From NCBI GenBank assembly GCA_032622095.1, contig CP136063.1, forward strand, positions 205,207,934-205,271,933: DNA of 64,000 bases, read 5' to 3'. Below, in pieces: positions 54,230-63,577 of this stretch. This DNA is from Siphonodentalium dalli. Taxonomy: Eukaryota > Mollusca > Scaphopoda > Gadilida > Siphonodentaliidae. Under the pieces are notes generated by a model. That model saw nothing but the letters and a program-made list of their open reading frames with translations, made no database searches and had not been told where the DNA came from. The position numbers were made by a program, and so were the translations under genes. How positions within the stretch are numbered: the first letter of the stretch is position 1; each line of letters starts with the position of its first letter.

Positions 54230-55036
54230 ATGCTAGGCATCAAGAAAATATGTAACTATACCATTGCCATGTGCTCCGATGTATCACGATTCCTAAAAGA
54301 GGAAATGGATTACACAAATGCGACATGCGGCCACGTTAACATTGTCAAAATCGCGGTAATCGGCACAAATGGCGTCGGAAAAACGAGTTTCTTAAATCGT
54401 CTGTTAGACCACCCTCACTCGAGAGAAGTCAATTCGACGACGATAATGGCGTCGTTGGAGATGAGAGAAATGGAGATAAGGAACAAGATAGCTGAAGATG
54501 TCCTCATCGAATTTTACGAGGTACCCGCTGTGCGACAGTTTCAACATTTCAAAAATTATCTTCAACGAACGTGCGACGCCTTCATTTTTCTCTATTCGCA
54601 AACTCAACCCGATTCTTTTCAAAATGTCTTCAGGGCCATAACTGAAATCCAGCGAATGAGACCTAGAGAATGTGTGCCAATGGCTGTTTTATCGAACAAA
54701 GCAGATTTGCTTGAAGATTTGGACGCACATATTGGCTCTAAAGGTCTAGAACTATTGGTGGATCAGGAGATATTTTATTCTTCGCCAAAGGGAGCTTTCA
54801 AAGGTTTCGATGTGCTCAAAATGCTTCTTGGGCAACTCGGAATGGCGTGTGATGACATAACTACTGACGAAAAGCCCGAAAGGAATTCGGTGAAGTCGAT
54901 TGTTGCCGCGATGAGGCGCAGACTGACACTAGAGAGAAAACCGTCGCGGAGTTGGTCGCTAAGTTTTCCATCAAGCTTGTTATGTTCCTCGGGAGTCAAA
55001 CGCTCCCGAATGGGCAGGCCGCACTGTTCTCTCTGA
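54230..55036 (+). CDS. Atypical Ras-superfamily GTPase, copy E (long tail)
   Basis: 268 residues in one exon, the only copy besides A with the full basic C-terminal tail (RRRLTLERKPSRSW, then GVKRSRMGRPHCSL). P-loop at 45-52, FYEVPA at 95-100 and NKAD at 156-159. The G5-like loop reads SSPKG instead of SSSKG, which could weaken base contact. Other replacements are Leu for Gln in SRFLKEE and Asn for Ser in FKNYLQ. A 3-bp deletion and a substitution alter the KRRFRRG of copy A to KRSRMG. Start choice as for the other copies. With its TATA-containing leader and intact tail it is the best candidate for a complete gene in B to E. Confidence 0.75.
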   Translation: MLGIKKICNYTIAMCSDVSRFLKEEMDYTNATCGHVNIVKIAVIGTNGVGKTSFLNRLLDHPHSREVNSTTIMASLEMREMEIRNKIAEDVLIEFYEVPAVRQFQHFKNYLQRTCDAFIFLYSQTQPDSFQNVFRAITEIQRMRPRECVPMAVLSNKADLLEDLDAHIGSKGLELLVDQEIFYSSPKGAFKGFDVLKMLLGQLGMACDDITTDEKPERNSVKSIVAAMRRRLTLERKPSRSWSLSFPSSLLCSSGVKRSRMGRPHCSL

Positions 55037-55879
55037 TTTGTAAATTGTAAATCGATTTCTGAAATGGCGATTCACGTAATATGATTATGTATATATAGCA
55101 CCGCTTTCTGTGACTAAGATGCATCTTGATCGAACATTTAACATCCAAATTTGGTGATATTCACAGTAATTATTATTTTTGAATCCTTAAAATTGATTAA
55201 AATAATGTGGTTCACATTTTAAAGATGAATTTAGTGCTGAAAACCAATTTGTATGCAGCCTATTTTATTTCTTACGTTTTCTAGATTATAAAATAGAACG
55301 TTTGGACAAAAAGTGGCACATTATATGGACCCAAGGCACGCTGTAGGTAAATATAAGTCTGTAAACACATCACAACTATAAAAAAAACATGGAGAAATAG
55401 ATACACTGTGTTCTTATATTCGCTATTGATACTTCTGCAATAACGAAATTTCGTGTGTTGAAATAATTGTTATGTAAACGAAACTGTTACAGTGATTTTT
55501 CAACAACGACCGATAACCGTGCAGTAAGTTACAATACATGTATAATAATTGTATTTTACTCTGAATTTTGAGAATCAATTTTCAATGATTTCACCCTTCC
55601 AATGTTTACTGTCAACTTTGGTATCTTATGGGATTAATTGGACTTTTATCGGTAATTCCACCTGACAGTAATGTTAAACGTGATGTTTATATAACAATGG
55701 TTTTGAGAAGCGAAATATCATTATTGGAGAGATATTAAGAATGGGAATAAGAACGAAATCGAGCCATTTGTGTATGTATTTATCTTGTTTATTATTGTTA
55801 TTTTACAGACTTTTACAAATAAAATGTTATTTCGCATGAACCCACTTGGAAGACATTGGATGCCTTTAAAGACGCTATC

Positions 55880-56332
55880 TTAAGGGTACTCAATCCGATT
55901 AAGGACCCCTCAATTACTATGTCTTTTGCTTCGGGGTAAAAAATATTTTATTCGAGTCGAGGAACCCACCCATCAAAGCTCAGAGTGATCAGATATCGAT
56001 TTTTGAAGTTTGTCAATTTTTGGAGATGTGGGCCAGTACCTCGTGATCAAACAGACAAATTGCGGGTGTAAGTTGGATAACTCTAAAATCAAGTGGTTAT
56101 TATTGTCAATAGTAACCACTTGATTTTCGAGTTATCCATCTCACACCGCAATTTGTCTGTTTGAGCACGAGGTTCTGGCCCACATCTCCAAAAATCAACA
56201 AACTTTAAAAATCGATATCTTATCACTCTGAGCTTTGACGGGTGGGTTCCTCGACTCGAATCAAATATTTGTTACCCCCGAAGCCAAAGAAATAGTAATT
56301 TAGGGGTGCTTAATCGGATTGAGTACCTTTAA
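55880..56332. repeat. Large inverted repeat IR1, unit E
   Basis: About 453 bp, full length with intact apex. Confidence 0.8.
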
Positions 56333-56758
56333 TTGACCTTGAATTTTCTGTACGTTCACTTCACTTAATTTCAATATACAATTTAAAAATAGAATAAATA
56401 CTACAATACTAATCTTGTTTGGTTCTATAACGAAATTAAATCATCAACTATATATGTATCCATGAAATGTCACATTACATGCATGTTTCAGCGGAATGTG
56501 CATATTATAACTCGAGGTCTTTGTTCTCTTTAAAATGTTCATTAATGTATTTGCATATATGTATATACGTGCAATAATGTTGTCTATTCGTGTGCCGCAT
56601 TACCGTGTATTTGGTGATTGGAATAAAATTATAAAATTTCAAATTGACATTAGTACATTTGTTATTATATACCAGGAGATTGTCCGTCAAAATGATGGTC
56701 GTTTCGGAATTGTGCACGTGATTTCATCAAATACGTTAGCGCAATAGGCCATGTCGCG

Positions 56759-56930
56759 GTCATATTGGATCCATCCAGCCCCGTTCCGTTTTAGCGCTAC
56801 ATGTCAAAGTTCTGCAGTAGCATTCCATATATGGAGCTTTTGAATATTCATGAATTTCATAAATAGAATGCTACCCCAGAACTTTCACCTGTAGCAATAA
56901 AAAAACGGGGCTGGATGGATCCAATATGAC
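56759..56930. repeat. Inverted repeat IR2, unit E
   Basis: 172-bp MITE-like element with perfect outer arms. Confidence 0.8.
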
Positions 56931-57153
56931 AGCCCTCAGTGGCAAGGCGTATTGAAAGCATCAATTAAAATTAACTTTTTAGGATTTCCTCTACCCATCG
57001 CCCCATTCCAATGCATTATTGTATATTACTACCGATAGGGGTGTTACTGTGTTCTGAAACCTGAAAAAACTTCGACGAAAGTCCCAGCCGGAGTGTGGTT
57101 TTGTGGTTGTATAGTGTTCACAGAGGTACGCGGGCCTAGCGATCGTACTTGAA

Positions 57154-57252
57154 ATGGGTGTCAGTGGCACTGTAGTTCAACTTGGAGATGTGATGATGCC
57201 ATACATTGCAGTCAATGGTGCGATATGGAATGAGGACAGTTTAAATGTTTAA
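57154..57252 (+). CDS. Small ORF, 32 codons, unit E
   Basis: Counterpart of 49,547-49,645. Not recognised. Confidence 0.2.
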   Translation: MGVSGTVVQLGDVMMPYIAVNGAIWNEDSLNV

Positions 57253-57523
57253 GCAACACCATGCAGAGGTCAGCCAGCATAGCCATTTTAAAAGTTTGGG
57301 ATCAATTGGACGAAAACGGTTGGCCGTAGGGCGTGCTGAAGTATTTAGTCATCAAAGCAAGAGTGTTCGCTTATTTTATTGTCGGGTGGTGTTAACCATG
57401 CTAACACAATTCGGCATCAAATATACCAAGCAGCAAAACAGAGAGTTCAGTCCCCACGCTACGCGATGTCTGAACGCTGCCTGCACGTGTATGTTCTTAA
57501 TTCAATCTAAACAAAATTATTGA
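57245..57523 (+). CDS. Hypothetical 92-residue ORF, unit E
   Basis: Protein identical to 49,638-49,916. Overlaps the small ORF by 8 bp. Not recognised; possibly chance. Confidence 0.25.
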   Translation: MFKQHHAEVSQHSHFKSLGSIGRKRLAVGRAEVFSHQSKSVRLFYCRVVLTMLTQFGIKYTKQQNREFSPHATRCLNAACTCMFLIQSKQNY

Positions 57524-57839
57524 AGTTTTGCCAGTTTCAATTCATTCTGGCTTGATCTAGACCATTATCAAATGAATATGGACCGTTCAGTTTCTCAGAA
57601 TAATGCAGAATGAATTGTAACCTACCAAATTCTCAAATAAATAAATGCGACATTTCTTCACATTACTTTTAGGTATATACGTGCAGCGGTAGGTCCTGCG
57701 TATGGGACTGAACTCTGCCTGGAGCTTGCAAATATACAAGTGAAACACTAAGCGTGCTATTCGCCCCGCTCCTCAGTTTAGAGAGTGTGCAATACTAAAT
57801 ATTTGTATGGATGTTATTTTCTAAAAAAATTTAAATGGG

Positions 57840-58570
57840 CTATAAATACACCGAAGCACAACCAATACGATGATCCATGCCCAAGTTACAAGCTGAAATT
57901 TCCACACGGATACACAATTCAGAAATTACCAAGTCAAACACGGACTGTGACTGGTAAAAATGAATGAACGAAACCCGTATTATGTGGGTATAATTTACCG
58001 CATGCTGAGCTATCGCCATACCAAAGCACAGCCGTAGCTGATTATCCATGCCCGAACGACAAGCTTAAATGTCGGCACAGAGACAAAATTAACGCATTTG
58101 AGAGTCAAACAAGGGCCGTAACTCTGGAAAAATGAATGGACGAAATATTTAGTAAGTCGGTATCATTTCCCCGAGCTGAGTGTGTTATCGCCATGCAAAA
58201 ACACAACTGAATCAGATTATCCTTGCCCAAATTACAAACTGAACTGTTCTTTCGGACATAACATTCGCAACGTCAAACAAGGGCCGTAACTTTGATAAAC
58301 AATGCAGGAAGAAACCTGTAGTATGTGGATATCCTTTCCCCGACATGTGCTATCACCATGCCCAAGAACAACGAAATCCGACCATTAACACACGGGTTAC
58401 AAGCTGAAATGTTCGTACGGACATTAATTTCCAAGTCAAACAAGGACGATAACTCTGGTAACAAAAATAATAGACGAAACCCGTAGTATCTGGGTATCCC
58501 CCCCCCGACATGTGCTATTACCATGCCAAAGGACAACAGCAGAATCCGGTAATTAACACCCGAGTCACAA
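57840..58570 (+). repeat. Tandem repeat array of about 130-170 bp, unit E
   Basis: Same array as 50,225-50,960 with small indels, including a C-run at 58,499-58,506. Confidence 0.75.
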
Positions 58571-58936
58571 GGTGGCATGGTCGGGTGGAGACGTCCCGAC
58601 GTATACGTACTGACGGACGGACGGCTATATGCCTAGAACATCCTACAGTGGCATGATAAACGTAGAATTGAACATTTATTTGCCCCTCGACATCACTACC
58701 GTTGTGAAGATTCATTACCCGGAGTTTGACTGAAATAAATGCTCAATTCGTGTTGGGTGTCGAATCGTTTGGGCATGACCAACGCCATGCATGCAACAAT
58801 GCAAAAAAAGCAAAACCTCTTGCAGTGATGCCGACAAAACAAAATTATGACACTTTTTCCAGGGTTGTAATAGAAATTTCGTAGAGGTGTACTTTTCTAC
58901 AACACTTTTCTCATAACAACACGGCATTTAGAGTAT

Positions 58937-59137
58937 TGCCCTAAATAATCGACTCCTTAACCACAGCAGAATTATGGTTAATTTTTCAGGATTTAGTCGG
59001 AAATATCGCTTGTTGCCATTCATCGGAAAGCTCTCAGTGAGAGATTTGCGACGAATGGCAACAAGCCATATTTCCGTCTATATTCTGAAAAATTATCCAT
59101 AATTCTGTTGTGGTTAAGGAGTCGATTATTTAGGGCA
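58937..59137. repeat. Palindrome IR3, unit E (about 201 bp)
   Basis: Same as 51,330-51,530 with a few more mismatches in the inner stem (GAGATTTGCGACGAATGGC on the right arm). Confidence 0.8.
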
Positions 59138-59437
59138 TTACTGTACATGTATTGACGCTCCATTTATATCGATATTACGATGAATATCTGGTCTTCTTGA
59201 TAACGTGGAGAAATAAATAGATGTAATAGAATTACTTTGAAATAAGCTCATATCTGTGTTCACAGTCGGCAGCGTTGGAAAAATACACACCGAAAACGGA
59301 ACGTGTAACTACCGAGTACAGGGTTTGCGCTGGCTCAAAATTTCCAGGTGCCAACAATGTTGCCATTTGCATTATTTTTAGAGCCACTTTATACTTTCTG
59401 TTGCCAATTTTTTTCAGACCAATATTTTTTGGAGCCA

Positions 59438-59761
59438 CTATGCCATTAAACATATTTTATTACCATTCTTTTCGTAACAATAACACTTTGTCAAAATTAA
59501 TATCGAAGATTTTCGGACGATCCGAGTAAACCCGAGAAGTTTTGGCGAACTTGCAACTTTTTGTGGCGTTCTCGTGACATTGGACACTACTATGTTGCTC
59601 GGTTTAGGTGGTGTAGCACACGTCGATGTTAAATCAGCCACTGTGTTTGGACTATCGGTATTATCTGAATGTTCGAAGAAATCAGTAACTTTCTTCATTT
59701 TAGGAGGATGTTGCGTGTCTGATGCATTGTTGCTAAAATCTAACTTGCGCTTACGAATCAT
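59438..59761 (-). CDS. Exon-like ORF, copy 1 of 3
   Basis: 107 codons from an ATG at 59,761. It starts MIRKRKLDFSNN (basic, nuclear-localisation-like). PPKMKKVTDFFEHSDN follows at about residues 19-34, then a Ser/Thr/Pro-rich stretch and PKLLGFTRIVRKS. VTDFF with preceding basic residues resembles a PCNA-interacting PIP box without the usual Gln. Such N-termini are common in transposase-related nuclear proteins, but no catalytic domain is present. The last 20 codons are probably intron or UTR. It is repeated at 60,523 and 61,600. Function not assigned. Confidence 0.4.
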   Translation of the reverse strand: MIRKRKLDFSNNASDTQHPPKMKKVTDFFEHSDNTDSPNTVADLTSTCATPPKPSNIVVSNVTRTPQKVASSPKLLGFTRIVRKSSILILTKCYCYEKNGNKICLMA

Positions 59762-60087
59762 ATTTGTTGTATGTCACAGTTTGTGAAAACTGCACGTGGT
59801 AGTAGGAGGGCGCGAAGCGCCCAGGATGGTCGAAAAGATCGAGAGATCTTCTCCTTCACCCTCAATTTGATGTTTTGGTGTTGTTTTGCATGACAAAAGC
59901 CCACCAAAAGTCTCACCATGTCTGACCGTGGCAAATTGTTGATTGGGTTGGGCCCACGAGCTTTAATAAGGGGTGGAGGGTGCCCAGGGAGTCCCTGACG
60001 AGGTTGATATCGTTGATGATGCTGATGATGCTGCTGAGCGAGCCTGGAGTGGTGCGCTGAAATGGAGAACGGGGCCCCCGATGTTAG

Positions 60088-60091
<4 letters not shown>

Positions 60092-60138
<47 letters not shown>
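60092..60138. repeat. (TA)n microsatellite
   Basis: 47 bp of alternating TA in unit 1 of the tandem duplication. Confidence 0.95.
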
Positions 60139-60142
<4 letters not shown>

Positions 60143-60522
60143 AAACTCATGTGTACAAAAGCAAGCAGTTTTTTTGTTGTCAGGAAAACAAGGGGAGGGC
60201 GGGCGCGACACCCGCATATGAAAGAGAGAGCCCGACAAGTAATGGTATGTTGTTACGTAATTATGACCCACCCTACCTCCCCATACCGTAGCACGGGCAT
60301 AGGTGAAAACATATTTTGACAATTTCATATACAGTGTTAATTAAGGATTTTATTAGCTGAAATAAATCTGAACAGCGATGACTATTGTATTACACTGAAA
60401 GAGATTTTAATTCCAATTGCATGTTTGAACACTGCTGTATTGAATGGCATGTGATGTTGAGCAGAATAGTAGAAGGGCGCGAACACCCGAGATGATCGAT
60501 GTGATATAGAGAGAGAGAGCCA

Positions 60523-60846
60523 CTATTCCATTAAACATATTTTATTACCATTCTTTTCGTAACAATAACACTTTGTCAAAATTAATATCGAAGATTTTCG
60601 GACGATCCGAGTAAACCCGAGAAGTTTTGGCGAACTTGCAACTTTTTGTGGCGTTCTCGTGACATTGGACACTACCATGTTGCTCGGTTTAGGTGGTGTA
60701 GCACACGTCGATGTTAAATCAACCACTGTGTTTGGACTATCGGTATTATCTGAATGTTCGAAGAAATCAGTAACTTTCTTCATTTTAGGAGGATGTTGCG
60801 TGTCTGATGCATTGTTGCTAAAATCTAACTTGCGCTTACGAATCAT
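60523..60846 (-). CDS. Exon-like ORF, copy 2 of 3
   Basis: Same as 59,438-59,761 with replacements Val for Ala (TVVDL) and Met for Ile (PSNMVV). Reads MIRKRKLDF at the start and KMKKVTDFF inside. Confidence 0.4.
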   Translation of the reverse strand: MIRKRKLDFSNNASDTQHPPKMKKVTDFFEHSDNTDSPNTVVDLTSTCATPPKPSNMVVSNVTRTPQKVASSPKLLGFTRIVRKSSILILTKCYCYEKNGNKICLME

Positions 60847-61172
60847 ATTTGTTGTATGTCACAGTTTGTGAAAACTGCACGTGGTAGTAGGAGGGCGCGA
60901 AGCGCCCAGGATGGTCGAAAAGATCGAGAGATCTTCTCCTTCACCCTCAATTTGATGTTTTGGTGTTGTTTTGCATGACAAAAGCCCACCAAAAGTCTCA
61001 CCATGTCTGACCGTGGCAAATTGTTGATTGGGTTGGGCCCACGAGCTTTAATAAGGGGTGGAGGGTGCCCAGGGAGTCCCTGACGAGGTTGATATCGTTG
61101 ATGATGCTGATGATGCTGCTGAGCGAGCCTGGAGTGGTGCGCTGAAATGGAGAACGGGGCCCCCGATGTTAG

Positions 61173-61176
<4 letters not shown>

Positions 61177-61211
<35 letters not shown>
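61177..61211. repeat. (TA)n microsatellite
   Basis: 35 bp of alternating TA in unit 2 of the tandem duplication. Confidence 0.95.
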
Positions 61212-61215
<4 letters not shown>

Positions 61216-61599
61216 AAACTCATGTGTACAAAAGCAAGCAGTTTTTTTGTTGTCAGGAAAACAAGGGGAGGGCGGGCGCGACACCCGCATACGAAAGAGA
61301 GAGCCCGACAAGTAATGGTATGTTGTTACGTAATTATGACCCACCCTACCTCCCCATACCGTAGCACGGGCATAGGTGAAAACATATTTTGACAATTTCA
61401 TATACAGTGTTAATTAAGGATTTTATTAGCTGAAATAAATCTGAACAGCGATGACTATTGTATTACACTGAAAGAGATTTTAATTCCAATTGCATGTTTG
61501 AACACTGCTGTATTGAATGGCATGTGATGTTGAGCAGAATAGTAGAAGGGCGCGAACACCCGAGATGATCGATGTGATATAGAGAGAGAGAGAGAGCCA

Positions 61600-61923
61600 C
61601 TATTCCATTAAACATATTTTATTACCATTCTTTTCGTAACAATAACACTTTGTCAAAATTAATATCGAAGATTTTCGGACGATCCGAGTAAACCCGAGAA
61701 GTTTTGGCGAACTTGCAACTTTTTGTGGCGTTCTCGTGACATTGGACACTACTATGTTGCTCGGTTTAGGTGGTGTAGCACACGTCGATGTTAAATCAAC
61801 CACTGTGTTTGGACTATCGGTATTATCTGAATGTTCGAAGAAATCAGTAACTTTCTGAATTTTAGGAGGATGTTGCGTGTCTGATGTATTGTTGCTAAAA
61901 TCTAACTTGCGCTTACGAATCAT
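61600..61923 (-). CDS. Exon-like ORF, copy 3 of 3 (with the original upstream flank)
   Basis: Same ORF with Thr for Ala (NNTSD) and PPKIQKVTDFF, which gives Ile and Gln before VTDFF. Upstream on the minus strand (61,955 onwards) is sequence not found before copies 1 and 2, so this is the copy most likely linked to its own promoter. Confidence 0.4.
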   Translation of the reverse strand: MIRKRKLDFSNNTSDTQHPPKIQKVTDFFEHSDNTDSPNTVVDLTSTCATPPKPSNIVVSNVTRTPQKVASSPKLLGFTRIVRKSSILILTKCYCYEKNGNKICLME

Positions 61924-61954
61924 ATTTGTTGTATGTCACAGTTTGTGAAAACTC

Positions 61955-62258
61955 AGCTACGAATGACATATTTATGGTAATTTATCTAACACCTACTATC
62001 AATACACAGCTTCCTAACGATGTAGACTCAAGGAAGCCCATTGTTTGGCTAATGTTTGTCAAATTAGAGTCAATAGCCATGCTTAGTGTTATTATCGAGT
62101 AGAAATTCGAAACCCTTTCACCACAGCGATAAAATAAGTCGATCTGGCATAAGCCGCGAATCTATTATAAGCTTTTAATTAGGAGCTATGTCGTGACCGG
62201 ATATCAATGTTTTGTTTCCAACCGATTGACTGCAAGCTTTATTATATGCTCGATGGGT
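61955..62258. other. Spacer, nothing recognised
   Basis: Unique AT-rich sequence between the third ORF copy and the TTAGGG tract. It may hold the promoter of the minus-strand ORF, but I see no clear TATA or initiator. Confidence 0.35.
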
Positions 62259-62262
62259 ACAT

Positions 62263-62366
62263 GGTTAGGGTTAGGGTTAGGGTTAGGGTTAGAGTCAGGG
62301 TTAGGGGTAGGGTTAGGGGTATGGTTAATGGTAGGGTTAAGGGTAGGGTTAAGGGTAGGGTTAGGT
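62263..62366 (+). repeat. Degenerate telomere-like (TTAGGG)n tract
   Basis: Starts with about five near-perfect GGTTAG repeats, then variants GGTTAGGGGTA and GGTTAAGGGTA. It is opposite in strand to the tract at 62,487. Confidence 0.85.
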
Positions 62367-62486
62367 TTATGGTTACGGTCCGAGTACCGAGAACGTGATG
62401 CGACATCGAACCATGCCCATTCAAGTGATTACAGAATGTGGTGTAGCGGATATCGGGCATGTCCTTCGTGTAAGAATACACTAACC

Positions 62487-62647
62487 CTATCTCTAACCCT
62501 AACCCTATCCCTAACCCTAGCCCTATTAACCATAACCATAAACCTAACCCTACCCTCAACCCTACCCCTAACCCTACCCCACCATACCCCTAACCCTGAC
62601 CCTAACCCTAACCATAACCCTAACCCTATCCCTAACCCCAACCTAAC
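62487..62647 (-). repeat. Degenerate telomere-like (CCCTAA)n tract, unit E
   Basis: Homologue of 51,808-51,981. With the TTAGGG tract at 62,263-62,366 it forms a head-to-head pair around about 120 bp of unique sequence. Confidence 0.85.
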
Positions 62648-63025
62648 ACATATGGAGAATGGAGGGTGGTGCGTGGTTTCGTGTATTCTTACATGAAGGA
62701 TACACCATATATCGCATTGATCGATTTTTCGATTTTGTTCCTGCATAACGACGACAGAGTAGAATTACCGCCCTTATACTACATATGACCCATCCATACC
62801 AAACTGTATCGTTATCACATCAACATGTTCAATTCACAGGCTCTTGTGCTATTGCACTATAGAAATAGATTCAGTGAGATCCACATATATTGAACCGCAT
62901 GTTCTCTAGTCACTTTGTAATCTTCATGAAACCATGTCTCCGTACAATATACTAATGTTTTTCAACTCACCTAAAAATCGCACTTTCTGATTGGCCGTGA
63001 GCTGCGTCATATATTGTTTAGTGTT

Positions 63026-63081
63026 GTGCTAAATTTAGCACACTACTACACTTGCATATAGTTTCGTGCTAAATTGAGCAC
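63026..63081. promoter_or_regulatory. Pair of GTGCTAAATTTAGCAC palindromes, second copy
   Basis: The first (63,026-63,041) is perfect. The second (63,066-63,081) has one mismatch (AAATTGAGCAC). The spacing is the same as in unit D. Confidence 0.35.
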
Positions 63082-63577
63082 AATACTCTACCAAACTCGC
63101 AAAAAGCAACGGTTAAGAGATCGAAAGAAAATATATACGGAAATGTATTCACCAATTTACTGAGCCGTGACCAATGCAAGTGAAATCAAAACGTTATTTT
63201 GAAATCTATATTCAATGGAACGAAGTCTACTTACGAAGCGGCAACATTCGTTTGAATTTACTATGCGGTTCCGTTTCGGGTTTTCGTGCATTCAAAAATA
63301 AAACTTAAATACTATGCGATTCGGTTTGTTATGATTCTCTTAATCTAGCTGTTTATCGACAAGGGAATAATCATATTTGATCTAAGTAAAACGAGTTATT
63401 ATACTGAATGGACTTTGCACAGTCCAGCAGTTTGTTTTGGTGGGATACAGATTTGTATAGTAGGCCCTATATATGCATGCTACAAGTTCGAAATGTTCGG
63501 TGAAATATAATATATGGAGCATGTTTTGTCGTTGACTACGTGGATATAGTGTCAACTGGAGTGTGCACATGTATAGT

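Larger units (their letters stand above)
53880..59319 (+). repeat. GTPase repeat unit E, left part
   Basis: Same left end as C and D and almost identical to D up to ACCGAGTAC at 59,319. There a foreign block of about 3.06 kb begins. The unit D sequence resumes at 62,380. Confidence 0.85.
59438..61599 (-). repeat. Tandem duplication, period about 1,080 bp
   Basis: Unit 1 spans 59,438-60,522 (1,085 bp) and unit 2 spans 60,523-61,599 (1,077 bp). A partial third unit runs to 61,954. They differ mainly in TA-run length (47 against 35 bp) and a GA run. The third unit diverges after GTTTGTGAAAACT, so its minus-strand upstream side is probably the original flank. Confidence 0.9.
59320..62379 (-). 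mobile_element. 3.06-kb insertion splitting unit E
   Basis: Comparison with unit D shows extra DNA flanked on both sides by CCGAGTAC (59,312-59,319 and 62,380-62,387), an 8-bp duplication of the size made by hAT transposons. The left end starts CAGGGTTTGCGCTGGC, if the shared C is counted. The right end is a degenerate TTAGGG tract with no matching inverted terminus. It holds a 1.08-kb tandem duplication and exon-like minus-strand ORFs. It may be a transposon whose one end was replaced. Confidence 0.5.
62379..63577 (+). repeat. GTPase repeat unit E, right part (matches 51,716-52,882)
   Basis: It resumes the unit D sequence exactly after the insertion: CGAGTACCGAGAACGTGATG, the telomere-like tract, the paired palindromes and the end GCACATGTATAG. 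Small indels, such as 25 bp near 63,345-63,370, separate it from D. Confidence 0.85.

Noticed and set aside
59758-60328. Open frames spanning the TA microsatellite (YIYIYI)
   Set aside because: The repeat keeps the frame open; the flanking parts match no protein and read in several frames.
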